Assembly (NCBI RefSeq): GCF_004340685.1
Contig: NZ_SLUN01000010.1
Span: 78,128-142,127 of the forward strand
DNA from: Hydrogenispora ethanolica
GTDB taxonomy: Bacteria > Bacillota > UBA4882 > UBA8346
Length of the DNA stretch: 64,000 nt
Reading direction: 5' to 3'
The position numbers and the translations under genes are program-made. Shown one piece after another: positions 35,863-42,500 of the stretch. The notes beneath the pieces are model-generated. The model was not told the DNA's origin. It searched no databases and worked only from the letters and a program-made list of their open reading frames with translations. The first letter of the stretch is position 1. Each line of letters begins with the position of its first letter.

Positions 35863-36666
35863 CACTGCGACCAATCCTTCCTTGACGACGAGAGACTGGC
35901 CTTCACCCAGCACATATTGTAAGAATTCCGCCACCGTCTCACCGGCCTCCTTTTGATGGATGAAGAGGAACGGCCGGACGATGGGGTACTGTTTGGCCCG
36001 GACCGTGGCGACGCTGCAGATCACGCCGTTCATCGGCAGTATTTTCACGGAGGCGTCGGCCGCGGCCAGGGAGATGTAACCGATGGCGTCGGGGCTGCCG
36101 GCCACGGTCTGGCGAACGGCGCCGGTGGAACCTTGCACCAGCGTCTTGGGGGCCAGCTTGGTCTCGCCCATCACCAGTTCGGCAAAAGCGCCGCGCGTGC
36201 CCGAGCCTTCCTCCCGGTTGACCAGGACGATGGGGCGCTTGGGACCGCCCAAAGCCGACCAATCGGTGATCGCGCCGGCGAAGATGGCCCGCAATTGCTC
36301 CATGGTCAAGCCATTCACCGGATTTTGGGGATGAACGACCACCGCGATGCCGTCCAGGGCGATCTCGGTGACCGCGACGCCCGGTTTGGCCTCGCCCGGA
36401 TGCAACGGCCGCGAGCTGGTGCCGATCCCGGCCGTTCCGTCGGCGATGGCCTTGATGCCGGCGCTGGAGCCGCCGCCCTGCACATTGATGGACGCGCCCG
36501 GATGTTCTTTCATAAAGGCTTCAGCCAGCGATTCGGCGATGGGCTGGACCGAGGTGGAGCCGACGATATTCAGGCGCGCGTCGGAGCCGCCACAGCCGGC
36601 GACCAGCGCCGCGCCGAGTATCAGTATCAAAATTGCCAGTGGTGCCATCTTTTTCATGCGCAACAC
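35857..36666 (-). CDS. pstS: Phosphate-binding lipoprotein PstS
   Basis: A 269-residue phosphate-binding protein. The signal peptide ends in the lipobox LVAGC (residues about 21-25), so it is a lipoprotein. Phosphate-binding segments GSTSVQPIAESL, GGGSSAGIKAIADGTAGIG and NREEGSGTRGAFAELV are present. The GTG start is preferred because GGGGTG lies 5 nt upstream; an ATG three codons later is possible. A four-half-site Pho box and a -10-like hexamer lie just upstream, so strong induction by PhoP during phosphate limitation is predicted. Confidence 0.94.
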   Translation of the reverse strand: MLRMKKMAPLAILILILGAALVAGCGGSDARLNIVGSTSVQPIAESLAEAFMKEHPGASINVQGGGSSAGIKAIADGTAGIGTSSRPLHPGEAKPGVAVTEIALDGIAVVVHPQNPVNGLTMEQLRAIFAGAITDWSALGGPKRPIVLVNREEGSGTRGAFAELVMGETKLAPKTLVQGSTGAVRQTVAGSPDAIGYISLAAADASVKILPMNGVICSVATVRAKQYPIVRPFLFIHQKEAGETVAEFLQYVLGEGQSLVVKEGLVAVK

Positions 36667-36689
36667 AAAAACACCCCTTTTCAATTTTC

Positions 36690-36744
36690 ATCCTACAGAA
36701 AAGGGATTAAGCCCGATTGAATTCAATATTAAGAATAGATTAAG
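36690..36744 (-). promoter_or_regulatory. Predicted Pho box and promoter of pstS
   Basis: On the minus strand the heptamers CTTAATC, CTTAATA, ATTCAAT and CTTAATC start exactly 11 nt apart (plus-strand ends at 36744, 36733, 36722, 36711). The last is followed by 9 nt and TAGGAT, a -10-like hexamer. Eleven-bp-phased direct repeats upstream of a -10 are the known layout of PhoB/PhoP-activated promoters. The same layout recurs at two other places in the window. Confidence 0.8.
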
Positions 36745-36883
36745 AAACGCAGTTTTACTCAGGAATACCAGTTTTTTCATCATCGGCTCCGGTCTGATTT
36801 TGAAACATGGAAAAGCGGGCGCTCCCTCCCCATCCATAACTTTTTCGGATCCGGCGCCAGCTATGTATGTTCTTTTTTCCCGG

Positions 36884-38638
36884 TTACGAATATTTAAATT
36901 TGCTGACGGCCTGCCGCAGGTTGTCGCCCCAGTGGCCGAGCACTTCGCCGGCGCTGATCATCGCCTGGGTGTAGCTGTAATGTTCGAAGGCGGCGGTCGA
37001 CGCGCTTTCGGTGCCCGCCTTGTGCTCGGTGGCGATGGTCGTGATCTGCTCCACCGCTTTTAAGACCTCGCCATGCTCCACGGCGAGTTTGGCGGTGTGT
37101 TGGGTGACCTGGCCCAGCTCCTGATTGACCTGGCGGGCGGCGTCGCTGATGGCGTCGAAGACCTCGCCCAGGCTGGCGACATCCTGCTCGCCTTCTTGAA
37201 TCACCCGGTTCTCGGTTTCGATCATCCCCGACAGTTCGGTGAAGGCGGCTTGAATCCTGTGGACCAGCTTGCCGACTTCGGTGGAGGCGGTCTTGGTCTG
37301 CATCGCCAGCTGGCCGATGGCCTCGGCCACCACCCCGAAGCCCCGGCCGTGCTCTCCGGCCCGGGCCGCCTCGATAGCGGCGTTCAGCGACAAGAGGTTG
37401 GTCTGCTCGGCGATATCCCGGACCGAGGCCGCCATCTTGGCGATCTCCTGGGAAAGCACCTGCAGCTGCTGCATCATCTCGTCGGAGACCGCCATGAACT
37501 GCTCGATCCGGCGCATCCGGTCGACCACCGCGTCGGCCACCTCCTCGCCGTGCAGCGCCCTGGCCACGGTATTCTCGGACAGTTCCGCCACATTATGGAC
37601 GATCCGGTTCATGCGGTCCGAAAAATCGCTGACCACCTGCACGATTCCATGAATGGACGCCACCCGCTGCTGCTGCTGGTCGGCGCCCTCGGCCACCTGG
37701 GTCAGGGCTTCCACCAGCTGCTGGGTGACCTCGGAAGCGCCATAGGTTCCGTCAATCAATTGCTTGCTGTTTTCGTTCACCTTGTCGGCGGCCCGTTTGA
37801 TCGCTTCGATCAGCTCCCGCAGCTCGGCGGTCATCAGGTTGAAACAGCCGGCCAGCTCGCCCAGCTCGTCACCGCGCCGGTCCTGAACCGTCACGGTCAG
37901 ATCGCCTTCGGCGATCTTGCGGGCCCCGGCCGCCAGCCGGTTCAGCGGAGCCACCGTGCACAAGGTGGTCAGCAGGCTGATGGCGATGGCCAGCAGCACG
38001 GTGGAGAGCACGATCGCCAGCGTGGCAAATTGTTGCTTCTCAAAAGTCTCCTTGGCCGCCGCCTTGGCCAGCACCGCCCGTTGCCGGTAGTCGGTCTCCA
38101 CCATCCGGTCGATCCCTCCGACCAGAAAGAAGCGGACTTTGGTGATGGTGTCGTTCAACTCCGCATTTTGACGGGCTGGCAGATCGGCGGTCAGCTTGAG
38201 GTATAGCTCGTAATATTGCTGCCAGGAGGCCTGCAGTTGTTTAAGTTGCTCCCGCTGAGGATCGCTGGTGGCCTGTCCGATCAGCCGTTCAAACGAATAA
38301 TTGACTGTCTGCAGCACCGTATGGGGCAGGAACTGGTTGTGGACATAGCGCAAAGCGACCGCGTCCTCTTTGAGCAGGGCGTCGCGGGTGGAGACCTCCA
38401 GCTCGGCGATGTAGGACCGGATGTCGTGGATGTAGGCCATCGGCTCCAATTCGCCGTCGATCACCTGGTCCACCATCCGCTGCATCTTATCGATATTCAG
38501 CTGGCTGACCGTGGCGATGACGAATACCGCCGCCAGCACCAGGCCAAAGCCGATCACCATCTTCCAGATGATCTTCAGGTCCAGATAAAAACGGACGATC
38601 GGTGCGAAAATTTTTTGAACTCCCTGGACTGCTCGCAT
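36884..38638 (-). CDS. Methyl-accepting chemotaxis protein
   Basis: A 584-residue chemoreceptor. TM1 is MVIGFGLVLAAVFVIATVS, the extracytoplasmic domain of about 150 residues is helical (four-helix-bundle type), TM2 is ATLAIVLSTVLLAIAISLLT, then HAMP and a long signalling coiled coil whose tip reads DIAEQTNLLSLNAAIEAARA, then GEHGRGFGVVAEAIGQLA. The hairpin tip is close to consensus. ATG at MRAVQGVQK is preceded by AGGAGG. Located between pstS and a Pho-box promoter in the same orientation, it could be a starvation-induced receptor, but an intrinsic terminator separates it from that promoter. Confidence 0.93.
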   Translation of the reverse strand: MRAVQGVQKIFAPIVRFYLDLKIIWKMVIGFGLVLAAVFVIATVSQLNIDKMQRMVDQVIDGELEPMAYIHDIRSYIAELEVSTRDALLKEDAVALRYVHNQFLPHTVLQTVNYSFERLIGQATSDPQREQLKQLQASWQQYYELYLKLTADLPARQNAELNDTITKVRFFLVGGIDRMVETDYRQRAVLAKAAAKETFEKQQFATLAIVLSTVLLAIAISLLTTLCTVAPLNRLAAGARKIAEGDLTVTVQDRRGDELGELAGCFNLMTAELRELIEAIKRAADKVNENSKQLIDGTYGASEVTQQLVEALTQVAEGADQQQQRVASIHGIVQVVSDFSDRMNRIVHNVAELSENTVARALHGEEVADAVVDRMRRIEQFMAVSDEMMQQLQVLSQEIAKMAASVRDIAEQTNLLSLNAAIEAARAGEHGRGFGVVAEAIGQLAMQTKTASTEVGKLVHRIQAAFTELSGMIETENRVIQEGEQDVASLGEVFDAISDAARQVNQELGQVTQHTAKLAVEHGEVLKAVEQITTIATEHKAGTESASTAAFEHYSYTQAMISAGEVLGHWGDNLRQAVSKFKYS

Positions 38639-38924
38639 CGGGTAACCTCCTAATCGATCCGGTACACGGCCGCCGCCGGAGCGCAGCCGCGCGCCTGCGA
38701 TAGCCAACCGGTCTGTCGATATCAAACAACGGGACGGCGCCGGAAGTCGGCAGCGCGCTCCCGCCTCTGTTCAAAAGCGTCTTAGCCTGTCCCTGGGCCA
38801 CCGCCATTCCGCTTCCCCCGTCATCAGCGAACGGCGGCTTCCGGGCCCCCGGCCGTTTCTTGCGGTCCGGGACCCGGAAGGGAACTGCCGAATTCCCCGC
38901 CTCACGGGCGGCGGGTCCAATGGT
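38639..38924. other. GC-rich leader between terminator and chemoreceptor gene
   Basis: About 285 bp lacking a convincing gene. It contains several short inverted repeats (for example CCGCCGCCC..GGCGG near 38900). No clear promoter is visible on the minus strand; weak TTGATA/CTATCG hexamers near 38700 are unconvincing. It may hold the true chemoreceptor promoter. Confidence 0.35.
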
Positions 38925-38952
38925 AAAAAAAAAGACTTCTTTTCAGAAAGTC
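38925..38952 (-). terminator. Intrinsic terminator overlapping the stop of the CXXC gene
   Basis: On the minus strand GACTTTCT and AGAAGTC pair with one bulged T around a GAA-type loop, followed by nine T. The TGA of the small CXXC gene is in the loop. It should end the transcript from the Pho-box promoter, with any read-through reaching the chemoreceptor gene. Confidence 0.75.
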
Positions 38953-39071
38953 CGCACGGAGAGAGAAAAGCTTCTTTTGGGAGCCAGCCTGGTTCGGTGT
39001 AAAATGGCTCCGCATTTGAGGCAGTACTCATGAAAGCTCATGACTGGGGCATGACATTCCCGGCAGAACAT
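38943..39071 (-). CDS. 42-residue double-CXXC (zinc-ribbon-like) small protein
   Basis: A short reading frame with an excellent ribosome site (AAGGAGGTGA, 6 nt before ATG). The protein begins MFCRECHAPVMSFHEYCLKC and continues GAILHRTRLAPKRSFSLSV. Two CXXC knuckles (C3/C6 and C17/C20) spaced by 10 residues are the pattern of a small zinc ribbon; the tail is basic. It is flanked by a Pho-box promoter about 120 nt upstream and an intrinsic terminator at its stop, so it is a complete monocistronic unit. Function unknown; an RNA- or protein-binding regulator is possible. Confidence 0.7.
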   Translation of the reverse strand: MFCRECHAPVMSFHEYCLKCGAILHRTRLAPKRSFSLSVRTF

Positions 39072-39184
39072 CACCGGTCACCTCCTTCCACCAGTATGCG
39101 ATTGTGCTTTGAAAACCTAGCCGTTGCGGCAGTCCCTTTGGCTTCAGGGGACGTTCGGTTTATGGGACCCTGTGAATCTGCTTG
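39072..39184 (-). ncRNA. Structured 5' leader of the CXXC gene
   Basis: Between the predicted start of transcription (about 39183) and the ATG lie about 110 nt with several possible stems on the minus strand: GTCCC/GGGAC around CTGAAGCCAAA, and GCCG/CGGC around CAA. The order CACAGGG..AAACC..GGGAC..CGCAACGGC superficially resembles c-di-GMP-I riboswitch landmarks but the conserved 3' half is not found. I report it only as a structured leader of unknown type. Confidence 0.35.
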
Positions 39185-39189
39185 AGCTT

Positions 39190-39244
39190 AGACTATCACC
39201 CCGGGTTTAAGAAGCCATGGCATCCGGATTAAGCTCGGATTAAG
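39190..39244 (-). promoter_or_regulatory. Predicted Pho box and promoter of the CXXC gene
   Basis: On the minus strand CTTAATC, CTTAATC, a degenerate position and CTTAAAC start 11 nt apart (39244, 39233, 39222, 39211), then 9 nt and TAGTCT. Spacing from last half-site to hexamer is the same 9 nt as at pstS and PAP2, though the -10 match is weak (3 of 6). Confidence 0.7.
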
Positions 39245-39485
39245 CTTATCAACATCGCTTCCCGGCGGCCGGGGCGAGGGCAATTTTTCAAATTCGCAGC
39301 TTATTGCGAATTTGTTTCCCTATTGTATTCCTGACCGCCCCTTGGGGATACAGGGACGAAAGCCGGAGATCTTCAATCTGGCTCCGTATTCTCAAAGTTC
39401 GGGAAGCCTCTCAAGACTTGAGGAGCTTCCGGAGGGCTCCGCCCTCTATGGAACGCGGATCAGTGGTGAGCTTATTGAGGAGCTG
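39245..39485. other. Non-coding stretch before repeat array 2
   Basis: About 240 bp with inverted repeats such as CAAATTCGCA..TGCGAATTTG (39288-39313; a strong 10-bp-arm hairpin) and GAAGC..GCTTC around 39400-39433. A short plus-strand frame ends inside the repeat array but has no ribosome site, so I do not call a gene. Confidence 0.4.
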
Positions 39486-39489
39486 AAAG

Positions 39490-39828
39490 AGATCATTTTG
39501 TGAATAACGGATCTCTTTTTTGTAGATCAATGAGCTCACTCAGTCGCTCAATGAATTCTTTTTGTGGATAATGAGCTTGTTCAGTCGCTCAACAAGCTTG
39601 TTTTGTAGATAAGCGAGCTCGCTCAGTCGCTCAGCAAGCTCTTTTTGTGGATAAGCGAGCTCGCTCAGTCGCTCAGCAAGCTTGTTTTGTGAATAAGCGA
39701 GCTTGCTCAGTCACTCAGCAAGCTTGTTTTGTGAATAAGAGAGCTTACTCAATCACTCAGCAAGCTCTTTTTGTGAATAAGCGAGCTCGCTCAGTCGCTC
39801 AACAGGCTCTTTTTGTGAATAAGCTTCC
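39490..39828. repeat. 42-bp tandem repeat array, about 8 units (array 2)
   Basis: The same 42-bp unit as at 9.6 kb (AGCGAGCTCGCTCAGTCGCT then CAGCAAGCTCTTTTTGTGGA, closing TA) is repeated about eight times, with more divergence in the first two units. Hairpin-forming positions again vary in matched pairs (AGCTCGCT/AGCTTGCT facing AGCAAGCT). No spacers separate units, which rules out CRISPR. Confidence 0.9.
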
Positions 39829-39985
39829 CACCCCAACAAAGTTGGGACAGAGCCGAAAGGATGAAAAATGTCTAAGTGCGACCCCTTGCCCCTTAAAGGG
39901 GAAACCACAGGCTTTGAAGCAAATCCATTATTTTATCTGCGACGAAGCATGGTGGTTGTCCTTTTAAAGGACGAAAGAATCGCAG
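39829..39985. repeat. Conserved flank of array 2
   Basis: About 150 bp nearly identical to the flank of array 1: CCAACAAAGTTG, GTGCGACCCCTTGCCCCTTA, AAGGGGAAA, CAGGCTTTGAAG, TTTTATCTGCG, GAAGCATGGTGGTTG and CTTTTAAAGGACGAAA occur in the same order. It shows array and flank were copied together. Confidence 0.8.
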
Positions 39986-40197
39986 TTAGGCTTCGAAGCG
40001 ACTTTTCGAAGTAGATAGCAAGCTCTCTCAGTCACAACCTGGCGCCGTTTATCGCAAATTACTTTATGGGATATTTGCTTTAATGAGGGAAACGTATCGT
40101 TCTTTCGACTTAGTTCTTTCCCAATTTTACTTGACTTTTCACAGCCGGTCTGTCATGACGATTCGGATCCGCACGGCGAACGATGATTTTATCCCGT

Positions 40198-40252
40198 TTT
40201 AATCGCGGCTTAATCCGCCATTGAAGCCCCAATAAACATGCGGCTTTATATT
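40198..40252 (+). promoter_or_regulatory. Predicted Pho box and promoter of the PAP2 operon
   Basis: TTTAATC (40198), CTTAATC (40209), ATTGAAG (40220) and AATAAAC (40231) start exactly 11 nt apart; the last is followed by 9 nt and TATATT, a good -10. Transcription would start near 40259, 26 nt before the PAP2 ATG. This matches the pstS layout to the base and places the downstream genes in the predicted Pho regulon. Confidence 0.8.
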
Positions 40253-40284
40253 GGAATCAAAAGGAACGGTTGGAGGAGGGTGGC

Positions 40285-40800
40285 ATGAATTCGCTGTTGC
40301 AGACGATTGACCGTTTCGACCAGCGTCTTTTGTTGGCGCTTCACCGGAGGCGGGATGGCAAAGGGCGGCGTTTGCTGGAACGCCTCACGCATGGCGGCGG
40401 ATTGCGCCTCCAAAGCATGATGATCCTCTCCGCCCTCTTGATACCGGCCACCCGGTCTCTGGGCCTGCGATGGGCCGCCGTTCAACTGACAGTCACGCTC
40501 CTGGTGCAGCTTCTCAAGGCGGTGGTGGCAAGGGTCCGGCCCTATGAAGCGCTGGCCGGGGTCACCCCGGTCCGGCCGGAGCGCGATTTCTCCTTCCCTT
40601 CGGGGCATACCGCCGCTTCCTTCGCCACTGCGGCCGTGCTCGGCGGGGGCTATCCGCCGCTGGCCGGTTGCTGGTTCGCGCTGGCCGCGGCCATCGGATA
40701 TTCCCGGATCTGGCTCGGCGTTCACTATCCCAGCGACGTCCTGGCGGGCGCGCTCTGCGGCCTGGGAACCGCGCTCCTGATGCTATATAAGTTGAATTAA
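40285..40800 (+). CDS. PAP2-family phosphatase
   Basis: A 171-residue membrane phosphatase. The three acid-phosphatase motifs are KAVVARVRPY, SFPSGHTAAS and SRIWLGVHYPSD, with catalytic His residues intact. About four hydrophobic segments surround them. Family members dephosphorylate phosphatidic acid, phosphatidylglycerophosphate or undecaprenyl pyrophosphate on the outer face of the membrane. ATG follows GGAGGAGGG. Its Pho-box promoter suggests a role in recovering phosphate from lipids or in lipid remodelling; a bacitracin-resistance-type role is the alternative. Confidence 0.9.
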   Translation: MNSLLQTIDRFDQRLLLALHRRRDGKGRRLLERLTHGGGLRLQSMMILSALLIPATRSLGLRWAAVQLTVTLLVQLLKAVVARVRPYEALAGVTPVRPERDFSFPSGHTAASFATAAVLGGGYPPLAGCWFALAAAIGYSRIWLGVHYPSDVLAGALCGLGTALLMLYKLN

Positions 40801-40822
40801 ATATCGATGGAACTCACCCTCG

Positions 40823-40847
40823 CCCTCTCTTTTTAAGAAAGAGAGGG
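40823..40847. other. Perfect 10-bp hairpin after PAP2 gene
   Basis: CCCTCTCTTT and AAAGAGAGGG flank a TTAAG loop 23 nt after the PAP2 stop. No T-run follows on either strand, so it may be a processing or partial-termination hairpin between PAP2 and the acyltransferase gene. Confidence 0.5.
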
Positions 40848-40958
40848 TAACCCTGAGCCTCCGTCGTCAAACACTGATTGTCTTTTGGTTAAAATCCTTA
40901 ATTAATAAGCTTTTTACGTAGCCTGGATCCCTCTCGAAAAAGAAAGGAAGAATAGGTC

Positions 40959-41798
40959 ATGGCCGAACCGGCGCTTTCGATTCCGAATATTCTCCGGACC
41001 CGGCTTCCGGAACTGCCCTGGCTCCAACGGGCGGTGGTGAAATCCTTATTGCTGGGATGCGGCCGCTGGATCCGGGTCGAAGGGGCCGGAAACCTCGAGC
41101 TGGTCGCGGATCCCGCGATCTTCGCGCTGAATCACAACTGCTCCTATGAGACGCTGCTGATCCCCGCTTACCTGCTCTTCCGGCGCAAGGGACGGACCGT
41201 CGGTTTCGTCTGCGACTGGATGTTCGGCAAGATCCCGGTCCTCGGCTGGCTTTTCCGGCAAGTCGATCCGATCTATGTCTATAACAAGCCGTCCACGCTC
41301 GGCCTGTTGGAGCGGTGCCGGCCCGGGGCGGACCGCCGGCCCGCGGTGAGCGCCCAATGTCTCGACCGCCTGGCGGCGGGCCGCAGTATCGCGCTGTTCC
41401 CCGAGGGAACCCGCAACCGCGACCCCCGCAACCTGCTCCGGGGCAGGAAAGGCGTCGGCCGGATCATCCTCGGCAGCGACGCGCCCTTGCTGCCCATCGG
41501 GATCGACTTTCCGGCCCGGCTGGAACAGGAACGGATTCCGGCCTGCGGCCCGCTCATCATCCGCTTCGGGACGCCCCGCCGCTTTGAAGCGGAACGGGCC
41601 CTCTACCGCCGGCTCGCCGCCGCGTCGGACCTCAGTGAGCGATCGCGCCAGCGCCTGGCGGAGTATCTGGTCCGGCGGGTGACCCACGCCGCGATGACCG
41701 AGATCGCCGCCTTATCGGGCAAAAACTATCCGTTTCCAGCTCCGGCCGAGCCCGCCGAGGGGGAACGGTTTTTTCATATGATCCCTGCCGATCACTGA
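40959..41798 (+). CDS. PlsC-like 1-acyl-glycerol-3-phosphate-type acyltransferase with HX4E motif
   Basis: A 279-residue acyltransferase. Motif I is NHNCSYETL at residues 58-66, giving H59-X4-E64 where canonical PlsC has H-X4-D; motif III is FPEGTRNRDPRNLL and motif IV PLLPIGIDFP. A hydrophobic segment precedes motif I. ATG is preceded by AAAGGAAG. It stands 24 nt before a GNAT of FeeM/OlsB type, a pairing reminiscent of OlsA/OlsB in ornithine-lipid synthesis or of N-acyl-amino-acid gene sets. Ordinary phosphatidic-acid synthesis is the alternative. Confidence 0.85.
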   Translation: MAEPALSIPNILRTRLPELPWLQRAVVKSLLLGCGRWIRVEGAGNLELVADPAIFALNHNCSYETLLIPAYLLFRRKGRTVGFVCDWMFGKIPVLGWLFRQVDPIYVYNKPSTLGLLERCRPGADRRPAVSAQCLDRLAAGRSIALFPEGTRNRDPRNLLRGRKGVGRIILGSDAPLLPIGIDFPARLEQERIPACGPLIIRFGTPRRFEAERALYRRLAAASDLSERSRQRLAEYLVRRVTHAAMTEIAALSGKNYPFPAPAEPAEGERFFHMIPADH

Positions 41799-41822
41799 AA
41801 TCAAAAACAGGAGGAGAGAATC

Positions 41823-42485
41823 ATGGCCTTTACGGAGATTACGACCTTGAAAGTATGCGATGAAACCACCCGCAGCCAGGCGTTGCAAGTGATTGAGCAA
41901 GTTTATCTGAAAGAGAAGCAATGGATCCGGCTGCCGGAGAACGAGATCCCCCATAACATCGGAGAATCGGCCCAATACTCCTGGTTTCTGGCCCTGGTCA
42001 ATCAGAAGCCGGCCGGCGTGATCCGCCTGGTTTACGATCCTTCGCTGGAGTTTCCGCCGGAATTGGAAGTCACCCTGGACGCCGGGGTCGATCTGGACCG
42101 GATGGCCCGGGAATGCCGGGTGGCGGATATCGGACGTTTCATGATCGCCCCCGAATTCCGGAAGAACATCCGGGTGGTCCTGAAACTGATGCGCGCCGCC
42201 ATCCAGGAGGTCGTCGAACGGGGCTATACCCATTTTCTGACCGATGTCTTTGAGAGCGACCCCAATTCACCGTTGCATTTCCACACCAAGATCCTGGGCT
42301 TTGAACGCATCGGCAGCCACCTCCGGGGCGAGCTGAACTGCAGCAGCACCCGGATCATTCTGACCCTGGACATTCTGAAGGCTTACCAACGCTTGCGGGA
42401 GCGCAAGGACAAGATTTATCTCGAGGTTACCGAGGGCATTCGCGAACTGCTCGATGAAAAATTGGCGAAACGTATCGCCATGTAA
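41823..42485 (+). CDS. GNAT-fold N-acyltransferase (FeeM / OlsB / LuxI-like)
   Basis: A 220-residue protein that resembles the acyl-ACP-using GNAT group of N-acyl-amino-acid synthases and autoinducer synthases. Supporting segments are EQVYLKEKQWIRLPENE near the N-terminus, ADIGRFMIAPEFRKN in the place of the core GNAT strand with the conserved Arg/Phe, and HFLTDVFESDPNSPLHFHTK followed by ILGFERIG. GGAGGAGA precedes the ATG. Family members transfer a fatty acyl group from ACP to the amino group of an amino acid or S-adenosylmethionine. With the adjacent acyltransferase it could make a phosphate-free acyl-amino-acid lipid (inference). Confidence 0.7.
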   Translation: MAFTEITTLKVCDETTRSQALQVIEQVYLKEKQWIRLPENEIPHNIGESAQYSWFLALVNQKPAGVIRLVYDPSLEFPPELEVTLDAGVDLDRMARECRVADIGRFMIAPEFRKNIRVVLKLMRAAIQEVVERGYTHFLTDVFESDPNSPLHFHTKILGFERIGSHLRGELNCSSTRIILTLDILKAYQRLRERKDKIYLEVTEGIRELLDEKLAKRIAM

Positions 42486-42500
42486 GCCGGACGGTGGAAG

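Noticed and set aside
39072..39184. c-di-GMP-I riboswitch before the CXXC gene
   Set aside because: Only scattered words match; the conserved 3' half with its GGTAGC..GGGTTACC-type core is missing.
39304..39503. Short plus-strand frames before array 2
   Set aside because: No ribosome site, run into the repeat array, and overlap inverted repeats; coding function cannot be supported.
39490..39828. Possible CRISPR array
   Set aside because: Units are contiguous with no unique spacers, and there are no cas genes in the window.
40801..40958. A fourth Pho box before the acyltransferase gene (TTAAAATCCTTAATTAATAA)
   Set aside because: The TTAA words are not in 11-nt phase and no -10 lies 9 nt after them.
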